Origin: Pseudomonas sp. Leaf48
GTDB taxonomy: Bacteria; Pseudomonadota; Gammaproteobacteria; Pseudomonadales; Pseudomonadaceae
Direction of reading: 5' to 3'
DNA: 64,000 nt
Assembly (NCBI RefSeq): GCF_001421885.1
Contig: NZ_LMLH01000012.1
Span: 209,905 to 273,904, forward strand
Shown: positions 25,082-34,783 of the stretch, piece after piece
Layout: every line of letters starts with the position of its first letter
Numbering within the stretch: the stretch's first letter is position 1
Position numbers and translations under genes: made by a program
The notes under the pieces: generated by a model
The model's database searches: none
The model's input: only the letters and a program-made list of their open reading frames with translations
Told to the model about the DNA's origin: nothing

Positions 25082-25453
25082 ATGAAAATCCTCATCGTTG
25101 ATGACTTCTCAACGATGCGGCGGATCATCAAGAACCTGCTGCGTGACCTTGGGTTCACCAACACCGTCGAGGCCGACGATGGCACCACTGCCATTCCGGT
25201 GCTCAACAGCGGAAGTATCGACTTTCTGGTAACGGACTGGAACATGCCTGGCATGACCGGTATCGATCTGTTGCGTCACGTGCGCGCCGATGAAAAGCTC
25301 AAGCACTTGCCGGTGCTGATGGTGACCGCTGAAGCCAAGCGCGAGCAGATCATCGAAGCGGCCCAGGCCGGCGTCAACGGCTATGTGGTCAAACCCTTCA
25401 CGGCCCAAGCGTTGAAAGAAAAAATCGAGAAGATTTTCGAACGCATCGGTTGA
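25082..25453 (+). CDS. cheY: Chemotaxis response regulator CheY
   Basis: CheY carries the signal from CheA to FliM. The receiver domain is complete: acidic pocket Asp7-Asp8, phospho-acceptor Asp52 in [11 protein letters not shown], Thr in VTAEAK, and Lys in VVKPF. I give the usual ATG 25082 (123 aa). The only good ribosome site, GGAGG at 25060-25064, fits better with TTG 25070, which would add four residues (M-D-K-N). cheZ follows after 21 bases. Confidence 0.95.
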   Translation: MKILIVDDFSTMRRIIKNLLRDLGFTNTVEADDGTTAIPVLNSGSIDFLVTDWNMPGMTGIDLLRHVRADEKLKHLPVLMVTAEAKREQIIEAAQAGVNGYVVKPFTAQALKEKIEKIFERIG

Positions 25454-25474
25454 TGAGCGCGCCACGGGGGAGCT

Positions 25475-26263
25475 ATGGGCAATAACGAGTCTTCATTGGG
25501 CGATTTTGAATCGACCCTGAAAAAACACGCCGTCGAACTGGTCGCGAGCCTTGAGAAAGGCAAGTTCGGCGAAGCGGTGCAATTGATCCATGAGCTCAAC
25601 CAGACCCGTGACCGCGGCCTGTATCAGGAAGTGGGCAAGCTCACCCGCGAACTGCATAGCGCCATCGTCAATTTCCAGATTGACCCGAACATGCCGCAGG
25701 CCAAGGAGGTCTCGCAGATCACCGACGCCACCGAGCGTCTGGGTTATGTGGTCAAGCTGACCGAGGCCGCAGCCAACCGCACCATGGATTTGGTGGAAAG
25801 CGCCACGCCACTGGTCAACAGCCTGGCTGATGAAGCCCAGGCCTTGAGCACCGACTGGGGACGCTTCATGCGCCGTGAAGTCGGGGCTGAGGAGTTCCGT
25901 GCATTGGCGCGGCGAGTCGATGGTTTCCTGGCGCGCAGCTGCACGGACAATCGTGCGGTGTCGAGCAACCTGAATGACATCCTGCTTGCTCAGGACTATC
26001 AGGACCTCACCGGTCAGGTGATCAAACGTGTGACCACACTGGTCACCGAAGTTGAAAGCAACCTGCTCAAGCTCGTGCTCATGGCCAGCCAGGTGGACCG
26101 CTTTGCGGGCATCGAGCATGACCGTGAAGCGATGCTTGCCGAAAAAGATCCACAAAAACATCTCTCTCAGGGTGAAGGTCCGCAGATTCATGCCGATAAA
26201 AGAGAAGACGTTGTGTCCGGTCAGGACGATGTGGACGATTTGCTATCCAGCCTAGGGTTTTGA
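25475..26263 (+). CDS. cheZ: CheY-P phosphatase CheZ
   Basis: CheZ removes phosphate from CheY. The 262-residue helical protein has the long hairpin region (about 60-200) with QDYQDLTGQVIKR, which contains the catalytic Gln of the family, a flexible acidic linker, and the C-terminal CheY-binding peptide QDDVDDLLSSLGF. ATG 25475 has GGGGGAG upstream. It lies between cheY and cheA in a likely FliA-dependent operon. Confidence 0.95.
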   Translation: MGNNESSLGDFESTLKKHAVELVASLEKGKFGEAVQLIHELNQTRDRGLYQEVGKLTRELHSAIVNFQIDPNMPQAKEVSQITDATERLGYVVKLTEAAANRTMDLVESATPLVNSLADEAQALSTDWGRFMRREVGAEEFRALARRVDGFLARSCTDNRAVSSNLNDILLAQDYQDLTGQVIKRVTTLVTEVESNLLKLVLMASQVDRFAGIEHDREAMLAEKDPQKHLSQGEGPQIHADKREDVVSGQDDVDDLLSSLGF

Positions 26264-26310
26264 AATTTTAGGTTTTTTAGGTTTTTAGACCTGTTAGGAG
26301 CACCCCATAC

Positions 26311-28557
26311 ATGAGCTTCGGCGCCGATGAAGAGATCCTTCAGGATTTCCTGGTGGAGGCTGGCGAGATTCTGGAGCAGCTGTCCGAACAGCTGGTCGAG
26401 CTGGAAAGCCGACCTGATGATGCTGACTTGCTCAATGCAATTTTTCGCGGTTTCCACACTGTAAAGGGGGGCGCCGGGTTCCTCCAGCTCAACGAACTGG
26501 TGGAGTGCTGCCACATCGCCGAGAACGTGTTCGACATCCTGCGCAAGGGTGAGCGTCGCGTCGACTCGGAACTGATGGATGTGGTTCTCGAAGCGCTGGA
26601 CGCGGTCAACGGCATGTTCAGCGAAGTCCGCGAGCGCAGCCCGATCACCGCTGCCACACCACAATTGCTTGCGGCACTGGCCCGCCTGGCCGAGCCGCAA
26701 TCGGCTGACGAAGTGGCTGCTGTCACTGCAGTGGTTGAAACGCCTTTGGCTGAAGCCGAAACGGGCGATATCACCGACAATGAATTCGAACAACTGCTGG
26801 ACTCGCTGAACGCCGTCAAGGCTCAGGCCGAGGCGCCGGCACCTGTTCCTGCGCCGGTCAGCGCCGCTGCGGGCAGCGATGAAATCACCGATGCCGAGTT
26901 CGAGTCGTTGCTCGATCAACTGCACGGCAAGGGCCAGTTTGCCGTTGATGCGCTGGTCCCGACTGCGGCAGCGCCAGAGGCGCCGAAAGCGGCGGGCGAC
27001 AGTTCCGATATTACTGACGACGAATTTGAAGCACTGCTGGACCAGTTGCATGGCAAGGGTAATTTTGCTGTCGAGGCCCTGGAGTCGGCCATTGCTGCGG
27101 TGCCTGCACCCGCGGCGCCGACTGCAGCGGCGGCCGGCAGCGATCTGATTTCCGATCACGAGTTCGAAGCGCTGCTCGACGAATTGCACGGCAAAGGCAA
27201 ATTCAGCGAAGTCGGTACCGCCACGGCGGTGGATGGCGGCAATGCCGCCGTTGCGACTTCCGTCGTTAAGGCCGTGGCAGCCAAACCGGTTGCCAAGGCG
27301 CCCGAAGCAAAAGTGCCAGCGCCTGCCGCTGCTCCGGCTCCAGCTCGTGCCGCCGCTGCGGCGCCAGTGGAAAAGCCAGCCAGCGAAGCCGAGACCACCG
27401 TACGCGTGGATACCGCGCGACTCGACGAAATCATGAACATGGTCGGCGAGTTGGTGCTGGTGCGTAACCGTCTGGTTCGCCTGGGTGCCAACAGTGCCGA
27501 TGAGGCCATGTCCAAGGCCGTATCGAACCTCGACGTGGTCACGGCCGACCTGCAGACCGCGGTGATGAAGACCCGGATGCAACCGATCAAGAAGGTTTTC
27601 GGGCGCTTCCCGCGGCTGGTTCGCGACCTGGCTCGCCAGCTCAAGAAAGAGATCAACCTGGAGCTGGTGGGCGAAGAAACCGACCTCGACAAGAACCTCG
27701 TCGAGGCCCTGGCCGACCCGCTGGTGCACTTGGTGCGCAACGCGGTCGACCACGGCATCGAGTCACCGGAAGAACGCGAAGCCTCGGGCAAATCCCGGGG
27801 TGGCAAGGTGATCCTGGCGGCAGAACAGGAAGGCGATCACATCCTGTTGTCGATCTCCGATGACGGCAAGGGCATGGACCCGAACGTCCTGCGCTCCATC
27901 GCGGTCAAGCGCGGAGTGATGGACAAGGATGCCGCCGACCGACTGAGCGACACCGAGTGCTACAACCTGATTTTCGCCCCGGGCTTTTCGACCAAGACCG
28001 AGATCTCCGACGTGTCCGGGCGTGGCGTGGGCATGGACGTGGTGAAAACCAAGATCTCCCAGCTCAACGGTTCGATCAACATCTACTCGGCCAAGGGCCA
28101 GGGTTCGAAGATCGTCATCAAGGTGCCGTTGACCCTGGCGATCATGCCGACCCTGATGGTCATGCTAGGCAACCAGGCGTTTGCGTTCCCGCTGGTGAAC
28201 GTCAACGAGATTTTCCACCTCGACCTGTCGACCACCAACGTGGTGGACGGCCAGGAAGTGGTGATCGTGCGGGACAAGGCACTGCCATTGTTCTACCTCA
28301 AGCGCTGGCTGGTCAGATCCGCCGCTCACGAAGAGCAGCGTGAAGGCCATGTGGTGATCCTTTCGGTGGGCACCCAGCGGATCGGCTTTGTCGTCGATCA
28401 ACTGGTGGGCCAGGAAGAGGTGGTCATCAAGCCTTTGGGCAAGATGCTCCAGGGAACCCCGGGCATGTCCGGCGCCACCATTACCGGTGACGGCCGCATC
28501 GCGCTGATTCTCGACGTACCGAGCATGCTCAAGCGTTACGCCACACGGCGTATTTGA
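26311..28557 (+). CDS. cheA: Chemotaxis histidine kinase CheA
   Basis: CheA autophosphorylates and passes phosphate to CheY and CheB. In 748 residues: the HPt domain with His49 ([13 protein letters not shown]), then a long Ala/Pro linker (about 150-370) holding four copies of an acidic repeat of the form D-I-T-D-x-E-F-E-x-L-L-D-x-L-H-G-K-G, then dimerisation (about 375-440), HATPase (N-box [13 protein letters not shown]1 DDGKGMD, G2 [10 protein letters not shown]) and a CheW-like domain (about 615-745). A separate classical P2 domain is not evident; the repeats occupy its place. ATG 26311 follows TTAGGAG. Confidence 0.96.
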   Translation: MSFGADEEILQDFLVEAGEILEQLSEQLVELESRPDDADLLNAIFRGFHTVKGGAGFLQLNELVECCHIAENVFDILRKGERRVDSELMDVVLEALDAVNGMFSEVRERSPITAATPQLLAALARLAEPQSADEVAAVTAVVETPLAEAETGDITDNEFEQLLDSLNAVKAQAEAPAPVPAPVSAAAGSDEITDAEFESLLDQLHGKGQFAVDALVPTAAAPEAPKAAGDSSDITDDEFEALLDQLHGKGNFAVEALESAIAAVPAPAAPTAAAAGSDLISDHEFEALLDELHGKGKFSEVGTATAVDGGNAAVATSVVKAVAAKPVAKAPEAKVPAPAAAPAPARAAAAAPVEKPASEAETTVRVDTARLDEIMNMVGELVLVRNRLVRLGANSADEAMSKAVSNLDVVTADLQTAVMKTRMQPIKKVFGRFPRLVRDLARQLKKEINLELVGEETDLDKNLVEALADPLVHLVRNAVDHGIESPEEREASGKSRGGKVILAAEQEGDHILLSISDDGKGMDPNVLRSIAVKRGVMDKDAADRLSDTECYNLIFAPGFSTKTEISDVSGRGVGMDVVKTKISQLNGSINIYSAKGQGSKIVIKVPLTLAIMPTLMVMLGNQAFAFPLVNVNEIFHLDLSTTNVVDGQEVVIVRDKALPLFYLKRWLVRSAAHEEQREGHVVILSVGTQRIGFVVDQLVGQEEVVIKPLGKMLQGTPGMSGATITGDGRIALILDVPSMLKRYATRRI

Positions 28558-28606
28558 TTCTGGTGGAGCGGGGCGACTGAGCCTCGCTCTGTCTAACGGA
28601 GTGTTT

Positions 28607-29737
28607 ATGGCAGTCAAGGTCCTGGTGGTGGACGATTCGGGGTTTTTCCGCCGCCGCGTCTCGGAAATTCTTTCGGCGGATTCGAACATCCAGGTTGTCG
28701 GCACGGCGACCAACGGCAAAGATGCGATCGACCAGGCGCTGGCGCTCAAGCCCGACGTGATCACCATGGACTACGAAATGCCAATGATGGACGGCATCAC
28801 GGCAGTGCGGCATATCATGCAGCGCTGCCCGACGCCGGTCCTGATGTTTTCCTCGCTGACCCACGAAGGTGCTCGCGTCACCCTTGATGCTCTGGACGCC
28901 GGTGCGGTGGACTTCCTGCCGAAGAACTTCGAAGACATTTCGCGCAACCCCGAGAAGGTCAAGCAACTGTTGTGCGAGAAGATTCTCAGCATCTCGCGCA
29001 GTAACCGTCCTGTCCGCTCCTACAGCGCCCCGGCTCCTGTCGCTGCACCTGCCCCGACAACTGCGTCTTCGAGCATCGGCAGCTATGCCAGCAACGCGCC
29101 CGTGCGACCGGTCCCGGCTCCGATCCCGGCCCGTGTGCCAGCCGCCAGTCATTCGTCACCGGCACCCAAGCGTAAAGCCTACAAACTGGTTGCCATCGGC
29201 ACCTCCACCGGCGGCCCGGTTGCCCTGCAGCGCGTCCTGACCCAGTTGCCGGCCAGCTTCCCGGCGCCGATCGTGCTGGTTCAGCACATGCCGGCGGCCT
29301 TCACCAAGGCGTTTGCCGAGCGTCTGGACAAACTCTGCCATATCAGCGTCAAGGAAGCCGAAGACGGCGACATTCTGCGTCCGGGCCTGGCGCTGTTGGC
29401 ACCGGGCGGCAAGCAATTGATGATCGACGGCCGGGGCGCGGTGAAAATCCTCCCGGGCGACGACCGACTCAACTACAAGCCGTGCGTGGACATCACCTTC
29501 GGTTCTGCGGCCAAGTCGTACGGCGACAAAGTTCTGGCGGTGGTGCTGACCGGCATGGGCGCCGACGGTCGCGAAGGCGCTCGCCTGCTCAAGCAGGCTG
29601 GCAGTGCTGTATGGGCCCAGGACGAAGCAAGTTGTGTGATCTATGGCATGCCGATGGCCATCGTCAAAGCTGAACTCGCCGACGCGGTGTACAGCCTGGA
29701 CGACATTGGCAGGCATTTGGCCGAGGCGTGTATCTAA
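28607..29737 (+). CDS. cheB: Protein-glutamate methylesterase CheB
   Basis: CheB removes methyl groups from chemoreceptors when phosphorylated by CheA. The 376 residues hold a receiver (phospho-acceptor Asp55 in [12 protein letters not shown]), a Pro/Ala-rich linker (about 140-185) and a catalytic esterase domain with Ser200 in GTSTGGP, His in VQHMPAAFT and Asp in [14 protein letters not shown] 28607 sits 6 bases after ACGGAG; GTG 28601 is less likely. No cheR is encoded in this window. Confidence 0.95.
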   Translation: MAVKVLVVDDSGFFRRRVSEILSADSNIQVVGTATNGKDAIDQALALKPDVITMDYEMPMMDGITAVRHIMQRCPTPVLMFSSLTHEGARVTLDALDAGAVDFLPKNFEDISRNPEKVKQLLCEKILSISRSNRPVRSYSAPAPVAAPAPTTASSSIGSYASNAPVRPVPAPIPARVPAASHSSPAPKRKAYKLVAIGTSTGGPVALQRVLTQLPASFPAPIVLVQHMPAAFTKAFAERLDKLCHISVKEAEDGDILRPGLALLAPGGKQLMIDGRGAVKILPGDDRLNYKPCVDITFGSAAKSYGDKVLAVVLTGMGADGREGARLLKQAGSAVWAQDEASCVIYGMPMAIVKAELADAVYSLDDIGRHLAEACI

Positions 29738-30477
29738 TGGATGTTCTAAGCCTGATTGGCATCATCATGGCGTTCGTCGCCATCATCGGCGGTAACTATC
29801 TCGAAGGCGGCCACCTCGGCGCACTGGCCAACGGCCCGGCTGCGCTGATCGTGCTCGGCGGGACCATTGGTGCGGCATTGCTGCAATCGCCGATGAGCGC
29901 GTTCAAGCGCGCCATGCAGATTCTGGCGTGGATTCTGTTCCCGCCCCGTGTCGATCTGGCCGGTGGCATCGATCGCGTGGTGAACTGGAGCCTGACCGCC
30001 CGTAAGGAAGGCTTGCTCGGCCTTGAAGGTGTAGCGGATGCCGAGCCCGACAGCTACGCGCGCAAAGGCCTGCAACTGCTGGTTGACGGTGCCGAGCCGG
30101 AAGCGATCCGCAGTATTCTGGAGGTTGATTTCTACACCCAGGAAAGCCGCGATATCGAAGCTGCCAAAGTCTTCGAGAGCATGGGCGGCTACGCGCCGAC
30201 CATCGGTATTATCGGCGCGGTGATGGGCCTGATTCACGTCATGGGCAACCTGGGCGATCCGTCACAATTGGGTAACGGCATTGCCGTGGCCTTCGTCGCT
30301 ACCATCTACGGTGTGGCCAGTGCCAACCTGGTGCTGCTGCCCATCGCCGCCAAGCTCAAATCCATCGCTTTGCGCCAGTCACGTTATCGCGAAATGTTGC
30401 TGGAAGGGATCCTGTCGATCGCCGAAGGTGAAAACCCTCGCTCCATTGAGTTGAAGCTCCAGGGCTTCATGGATTAA
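29737..30477 (+). CDS. motC: Flagellar stator protein MotC (MotA family)
   Basis: MotC is the four-helix proton-channel subunit of the second Pseudomonas stator, MotCD, which supports swarming and movement in viscous media. The 246-residue product has membrane helices at about 3-20, 32-52, 150-172 and 185-205, with a charged cytoplasmic loop between the second and third. ATG 29737 shares its A with the cheB stop (TAATG). motD follows 12 bases later. Confidence 0.93.
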   Translation: MDVLSLIGIIMAFVAIIGGNYLEGGHLGALANGPAALIVLGGTIGAALLQSPMSAFKRAMQILAWILFPPRVDLAGGIDRVVNWSLTARKEGLLGLEGVADAEPDSYARKGLQLLVDGAEPEAIRSILEVDFYTQESRDIEAAKVFESMGGYAPTIGIIGAVMGLIHVMGNLGDPSQLGNGIAVAFVATIYGVASANLVLLPIAAKLKSIALRQSRYREMLLEGILSIAEGENPRSIELKLQGFMD

Positions 30478-30489
30478 GGGAATAACCTC

Positions 30490-31380
30490 ATGGCCCGTCG
30501 TCGCCAGCATGAAGAACATGTAAACCATGAACGTTGGCTGGTTTCCTACGCCGACTTCATCACCTTGCTGTTCGCCTTTTTCGTGGTGATGTACTCCATC
30601 TCGTCGATCAACGAAGGCAAGTACAAGATCATCTCCGAGGCGTTGATCGGGGTATTCGCCGATAACGACAGCGCCCTCAAGCCGATCCCGATCGGCGAAG
30701 AGCGGCCCAAGACCGTGACCCCGGCCAAGCCCCTGGTCAAGGACAGTGAGCAGGTCGATGCCGGCGTCGCCGGTGCCAGCGATCCGCTCAAAAGCATTGC
30801 CGACGACATCAGTGCGGCCTTCGGTGACCTGATCAGTTCCAATCAGATGACCGTGCGCGGCAATGAGTTGTGGGTCGAGATCGAGCTCAATTCCAGCCTG
30901 TTGTTCGGCAGCGGCGACGCCATGCCCAGCGACATTGCATTCAATATCATCGACAAGGTGGCGGCGATCCTGAAACCCTTCGACAACCCGATTCACGTCG
31001 AAGGCTTTACTGACGATCAACCGATCCGCACCGCGCAATACCCGACCAACTGGGAGCTGTCGTCGGCCCGTTCTGCAAGCATCGTGCGCATGCTCGCGAT
31101 GCAGGGGGTGAACCCCGGTCGCCTGGCCTCGGTGGGTTACGGTCAATTCCAGCCGGTGGCCAATAACGCGACCGCCGAAGGTCGCGCACGCAACCGCCGG
31201 GTGGTGTTGGTGGTGTCGCGCAACCTTGATGTGCGCCGCAGCCTGACCGGCACCGGCACTGCTCATGCGCAACCGGATGCGGCATTGAAGCGTGCTGGCA
31301 CACAAACTGCACCGACCCCGGCCAAGGCGCCGGTACGAGAGAGTGCCGTCAATTCTCCGTCACCCGCATTAACACGTTGA
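30490..31380 (+). CDS. motD: Flagellar stator protein MotD (MotB family)
   Basis: MotD anchors the stator to peptidoglycan. The 296 residues show one N-terminal membrane helix (about 17-38) with the proton-binding Asp22 in SYADFITLLFAF, a plug/linker region, and a periplasmic OmpA-like domain (about 130-255: HVEGFTDDQPIRT, NWELSSARSASIVRML, RARNRRVVL) followed by a Pro/Ala-rich tail. Confidence 0.95.
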   Translation: MARRRQHEEHVNHERWLVSYADFITLLFAFFVVMYSISSINEGKYKIISEALIGVFADNDSALKPIPIGEERPKTVTPAKPLVKDSEQVDAGVAGASDPLKSIADDISAAFGDLISSNQMTVRGNELWVEIELNSSLLFGSGDAMPSDIAFNIIDKVAAILKPFDNPIHVEGFTDDQPIRTAQYPTNWELSSARSASIVRMLAMQGVNPGRLASVGYGQFQPVANNATAEGRARNRRVVLVVSRNLDVRRSLTGTGTAHAQPDAALKRAGTQTAPTPAKAPVRESAVNSPSPALTR

Positions 31381-31423
31381 GCTATTTCTCGGTTGGTTCA
31401 TTGGGCCGGGAGGAACAATCCGA

Positions 31424-32212
31424 ATGAGAGTCTGGGCAGTCGCCAATCAAAAGGGTGGTGTTGGTAAAACCACTTCCTCTATCGCCTTAGCCGGTTTGCT
31501 GGCCGAAGCGGGCAAGCGCGTGGTCGTCGTCGACCTCGACCCCCACGGCTCCATGACCAGCTATTTCGGTTACGATCCGGACAGTCTGGAACACAGTAAC
31601 TACGATCTGTTTTTGCATAAGGGCAGCGTGCCCCAAGGCTTGCCCGGCCAGTTGCTGCTGTCGACCAGCGACAAGCGCATCTCCCTGTTGCCGTCCAGTA
31701 CCGCCCTGGCCACCCTTGAACGTCAGTCGCCGGGCCAGAGTGGTCTGGGGCTGGTGATTGCCAAGAGTCTGGCGCAGCTGTGGCAGGACTTCGATTACGC
31801 GGTGATCGACAGCCCGCCCTTGCTCGGTGTGTTGATGGTCAATGCCCTGGCGGCGAGCCAGCAACTGGTGATCCCGGTGCAGACCGAACACCTGGCGGTC
31901 AAAGGCCTGGAGCGCATGGTCAACACCCTGGCGATGATCAACCGGTCACGCAAACAGGCGTTGCCGTTCACCATCATTCCAACCTTGTTCGACCGCCGCA
32001 CGCAAGCCTCCCTCGGGACGCTGCGGGTGTTGCGCGACAAGTTCCCGGAAGAAATCTGGCAGGGCTACATCCCCGTGGACACGCGGCTGCGCGACGCCAG
32101 CCGGGCCGGGCTCACGCCTTCACAGTTCGACGGCAAGAGCCGTGGCGTCCTCGCATACCGTGCGCTTCTCAAGCATCTGCTGACCGCACAACTTGTCCCG
32201 CAGGTGGCCTGA
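31424..32212 (+). CDS. parC: ParA-like ATPase ParC, chemosensory array positioning
   Basis: This is a 262-residue ParA/MinD-family ATPase with deviant Walker A KGGVGKTT (10-17), DLDPHGSMTSYFG and VIDSPPLLGVLM. In Vibrio the homologue ParC marks the old pole and recruits the chemotaxis array through ParP; the P. aeruginosa locus (PA1462-1463) has the same order, motCD-parC-parP-cheW. The role is by homology and position. ATG 31424 follows GGGAGGAAC. Confidence 0.88.
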   Translation: MRVWAVANQKGGVGKTTSSIALAGLLAEAGKRVVVVDLDPHGSMTSYFGYDPDSLEHSNYDLFLHKGSVPQGLPGQLLLSTSDKRISLLPSSTALATLERQSPGQSGLGLVIAKSLAQLWQDFDYAVIDSPPLLGVLMVNALAASQQLVIPVQTEHLAVKGLERMVNTLAMINRSRKQALPFTIIPTLFDRRTQASLGTLRVLRDKFPEEIWQGYIPVDTRLRDASRAGLTPSQFDGKSRGVLAYRALLKHLLTAQLVPQVA

Positions 32213-32227
32213 GATGACCTCGGCTTT

Positions 32228-32330
32228 TGTAGGAGCAAGCTTGCTCGCGATGGACGACAACGATAGCGCGGGCTGTCTGAATGATCGCGTTTTCCGGGAG
32301 TGTTTCGCGAGCAAGTGGAATCGTCGCTCC
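32228..32330. repeat. REP pair between parC and parP
   Basis: TGTAGGAGCAAGCTTGCTCG at 32228 is a normal REP arm. The inverted partner (TTCGCGAGCAAGTGG, then CGTCGCTCC) is degenerate. The element splits an otherwise continuous chemotaxis operon. Confidence 0.7.
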
Positions 32331-32353
32331 GTCGCTTCTGCAGGTGAGCGCTC

Positions 32354-33304
32354 ATGAGTCGACTGGTCAACACGACATCGCGCCCGCAACTGGCGTTGCA
32401 GTCTTATCTGGACAATCTGCTGCAAGACGCAACCCTGGAGGCGTTCGAAGCGCTCCCCGTGGTGGAGGAAGTCGTCGAAGCGGTCAAGGCTATCGAAGAG
32501 CAGGGCGTACTGGATGAATTCCAGGCCGCCGTACTCGAAGAACAGGCACGTGACGCACAGAAAGTTGCAGTCGCCGTACCGCACGTTGCTTCTGCAGTTC
32601 CTGTGGCCAAGCCGGTAGTGACCGAAACAGCATCTCCCGTTCTGGCACCGGTTTCGACCATCGCACCGCTGCTGCAAGCGCTAGTGGCGCCGGTGGTCGA
32701 AGTGCCGCAAGCCCTCGTGGAGTCTTCGGTCGAGGTGCCCCAGGCCCTGGTACCACCGGTGGTCGAAGTGCATCTGCCACCGGGCAACACGCCGCCACCT
32801 GTGCAAGCCGACGGTCGTCCGGCCTGGGCGGCAGAGCCTTTCGAATGCCTGCTGTTCGATGTTGCCGGGTTGACCCTGGCGGTGCCGTTGGTGTGCCTGG
32901 GATCGATCTATTCCCTGGCCGGCCAAGAGCTGACGCCGTTGTTCGGCCAGCCGGAGTGGTTCCTGGGCATCCTGCCCAGTCAGGCCGGCAACCTGAAGGT
33001 GCTGGATACCGCGCGTTGGGTCATGCCGGATCGATACCGCGACGATTTCAGGCAGGGCCTGCAATACGTCATTTCGGTCCAGGGCTACGAGTGGGGTCTG
33101 GCGGTGCATCAGGTCAGCCGCTCATTGCGCCTGGACCCGAACGAAATCAAATGGAGAAGTCATCGAGGTCAGCGGCCATGGCTGGCCGGCACGGTGATCG
33201 AACACATGTGCGCTTTGCTTGATGTCGCCTCGCTGGCCGAATTGATCGCCAGTGGCGGGGCAAAGCAAATGGCCGGCGTCAAGCCGATCCACAAGCACAC
33301 ATAA
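32354..33304 (+). CDS. parP: CheW-domain array protein ParP
   Basis: The 316-residue protein has an N-terminal helix-rich region (about 8-75), a Val/Pro/Ala-rich linker with repeated VVEVPQALV units (about 90-150) and a C-terminal CheW-like domain (about 160-300). ParP joins the array to ParC and stabilises CheA-receptor contacts in Vibrio. The position between parC and cheW supports that role. ATG 32354. Confidence 0.85.
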   Translation: MSRLVNTTSRPQLALQSYLDNLLQDATLEAFEALPVVEEVVEAVKAIEEQGVLDEFQAAVLEEQARDAQKVAVAVPHVASAVPVAKPVVTETASPVLAPVSTIAPLLQALVAPVVEVPQALVESSVEVPQALVPPVVEVHLPPGNTPPPVQADGRPAWAAEPFECLLFDVAGLTLAVPLVCLGSIYSLAGQELTPLFGQPEWFLGILPSQAGNLKVLDTARWVMPDRYRDDFRQGLQYVISVQGYEWGLAVHQVSRSLRLDPNEIKWRSHRGQRPWLAGTVIEHMCALLDVASLAELIASGGAKQMAGVKPIHKHT

Positions 33305-33320
33305 GCCGAATAACAGACTA

Positions 33321-33343
33321 GCGACGCCACTCGATGGCGTCGC
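33321..33343 (+). other. Perfect 9-bp hairpin upstream of cheW
   Basis: GCGACGCCA (33321-33329) and TGGCGTCGC (33335-33343) pair fully around CTCGA. It is followed 11 bases later by a terminator-like hairpin. The two together may adjust how much transcript passes from parP to cheW. Confidence 0.55.
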
Positions 33344-33354
33344 ACGGAACACAC

Positions 33355-33373
33355 ACCGCCAGGGCGGTTTTTT
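33355..33373 (+). terminator. Terminator-like hairpin before cheW
   Basis: ACCGCCAGGGCGGT is followed by five T residues: a 5-bp stem with a CAGG loop and a U tract. The cheW ATG is only 13 bases further on, so it would end parP transcripts or act as an attenuator in the leader of cheW. Confidence 0.5.
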
Positions 33374-33386
33374 GAGGGGGCAGGGT

Positions 33387-33872
33387 ATGAACGACAAGGC
33401 AACGGCGGCAAAGGGTTCCGAAGATCCGATCCTGCAATGGGTCACCTTCAAGCTGGACAACGAGACCTACGGCATCAACGTGATGCGCGTCCAGGAAGTG
33501 CTGCGTTACACCGAAATCGCCCCGGTTCCCGGTGCCCCCAGCTACGTGCTGGGCATCATCAACCTGCGCGGCAACGTCGTCACCGTGATCGACACCCGCC
33601 AGCGCTTCGGCCTGATGAATGCCGAGATCAGCGACAACACCCGTATCGTCATCATCGAAGCCGACAAGCAAGTGGTCGGGATCATGGTCGACAGCGTGGC
33701 CGAGGTGGTTTACCTGCGGCAGTCGGAAATCGAGACCGCGCCGAACGTCGGTAACGAAGAGTCCGCCAAGTTCATTCAAGGCGTGTGCAACAAGAACAAC
33801 GAACTGCTCATCCTGGTCGAACTCGACAAAATGATGAGCGAAGAAGAATGGTCGGAACTGGAGAACATCTGA
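33387..33872 (+). CDS. cheW: Chemotaxis coupling protein CheW
   Basis: CheW links CheA to receptors. The 161-residue protein is a single CheW domain (about 18-155) with VTFKLDNETYGINVMRVQEV, NLRGNVVTVIDTR and the C-terminal ILVELDKMM. ATG 33387 has GAGGGGGCA upstream; longer in-frame starts would run through the terminator-like hairpin and are rejected. Confidence 0.95.
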   Translation: MNDKATAAKGSEDPILQWVTFKLDNETYGINVMRVQEVLRYTEIAPVPGAPSYVLGIINLRGNVVTVIDTRQRFGLMNAEISDNTRIVIIEADKQVVGIMVDSVAEVVYLRQSEIETAPNVGNEESAKFIQGVCNKNNELLILVELDKMMSEEEWSELENI

Positions 33873-34265
33873 TTGATTCTCGAGGTTGCGGTCATTGTCC
33901 TGTTCCTGTTCTGGGCAGGCACCCTGGCAATGTTCCTGGCGTACATTCGCGCGCAGAAACTGATTGCCGCACAACAGGCCAAGGGCGATGTGCTGCGCGA
34001 ACAGCGCATCAAGGACCTGGCCAAGCGCGTTGACGATTATCAGAACGGCAATGTGCGCATGGGCGAAGACCTGCACGAACTGCGCTCGATCGTCGCGCCG
34101 CTGCCGGACAAACTGGCCCAGCTGGAACAGCGCGACCCAACCAGCCTGTCGTTCGCCCAGGCGGCGCGGCTGGTCGGCATGGGCGCCAGCGTTGATGAAC
34201 TGACTCAGTCCTGTGGCTTGACCCAGGCTGAGGCGGAGTTGATGAGCAAGTTGCACAAGCACTGA
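33873..34265 (+). CDS. DUF2802 membrane-anchored protein
   Basis: The 130-residue product begins at TTG 33873, directly after the cheW stop. It has one N-terminal membrane helix (about 2-24, VAVIVLFLFWAGTLAMFLAYI), a coiled-coil segment (about 28-75) and a helix-turn-helix-like end (SLSFAQAARLVGMGASVDELTQSCGL split in two helices). The same protein follows cheW in other pseudomonads (PA1465 type). The function is unknown; linkage suggests a motility or array role. Confidence 0.75.
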   Translation: MILEVAVIVLFLFWAGTLAMFLAYIRAQKLIAAQQAKGDVLREQRIKDLAKRVDDYQNGNVRMGEDLHELRSIVAPLPDKLAQLEQRDPTSLSFAQAARLVGMGASVDELTQSCGLTQAEAELMSKLHKH

Positions 34266-34273
34266 TAGAAATC

Positions 34274-34374
34274 TGTAGGAGCGAGCATGCTCGCGATGGA
34301 CGTTAACGATGACGCGGGTCTCCTGGAGAAACGCGGCGCTCATACCTCCATCGCGAGCGTGCTCGCTCCTACAG
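34274..34374. repeat. REP pair (REPIN)
   Basis: TGTAGGAGCGAGCATGCTCG at 34274 and its inverted partner ending in GCTCGCTCCTACA enclose about 50 bases. Placed between the DUF2802 gene and the stop of the reverse-strand flhB-like gene, where it may separate convergent transcripts. Confidence 0.85.
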
Positions 34375-34453
34375 TGGTTCTATGTCCGGCACAGAACATG
34401 TGTTCACCGCAGATTACCTGATGGAGCGTGCTCGCGAGGGCGTCCTCGAAACC

Positions 34454-34783
34454 TCAATAGTCATCCCCGCGTTCGCTAATATCCTTCTCCACCCTCGGCG
34501 CATCCGGATCCTGCCCCGCCGGAAACTTCCCCTTCAAGTTCCAGGCAAACGCAATGATCTCGGCAATCGTCCGATACAGCTCCTCAGGAATACTGTCCCC
34601 CAGCTCCATGCGCGCCAGCATTCTCACCAGCTCGGCGTTTTCATAGATTGGCACTTCGCAGTCGCGGGCAATGCGCAAGATTTCTTCGGCCAGTTCTTCG
34701 TCGCCCTTGGCGGTGAGGGTAGGGGCGTGGCTGCCGTCGTATTTGAGGGCGATGGCCTGGCGTGGGGCGTTGGGGTTTTTCAT
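34454..34783 (-). CDS. Stand-alone FlhB C-terminal-domain protein
   Basis: The 109 residues resemble the part of FlhB that follows the NPTH cleavage site: AIALKYDGSHAPTLTAKG, ILRIARDCEVPIYENAELVRML and the end LYRTIAEIIAFAW. There is no membrane region and no NPTH itself. Such proteins (FhlX/YlqH type, EscU/YscU/HrcU family) can replace part of the FlhB cytoplasmic domain in other bacteria. ATG overlaps the upstream gene stop by 4 bases, so it is coupled to a FliK-like gene. The true function is unproven. Confidence 0.82.
   Translation of the reverse strand: MKNPNAPRQAIALKYDGSHAPTLTAKGDEELAEEILRIARDCEVPIYENAELVRMLARMELGDSIPEELYRTIAEIIAFAWNLKGKFPAGQDPDAPRVEKDISERGDDY

Noticed and set aside
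33252..33386. Extended cheW start upstream in frame
   Set aside because: The extension runs through the end of parP and two hairpins; ATG 33387 has a strong ribosome site and gives the normal CheW length.
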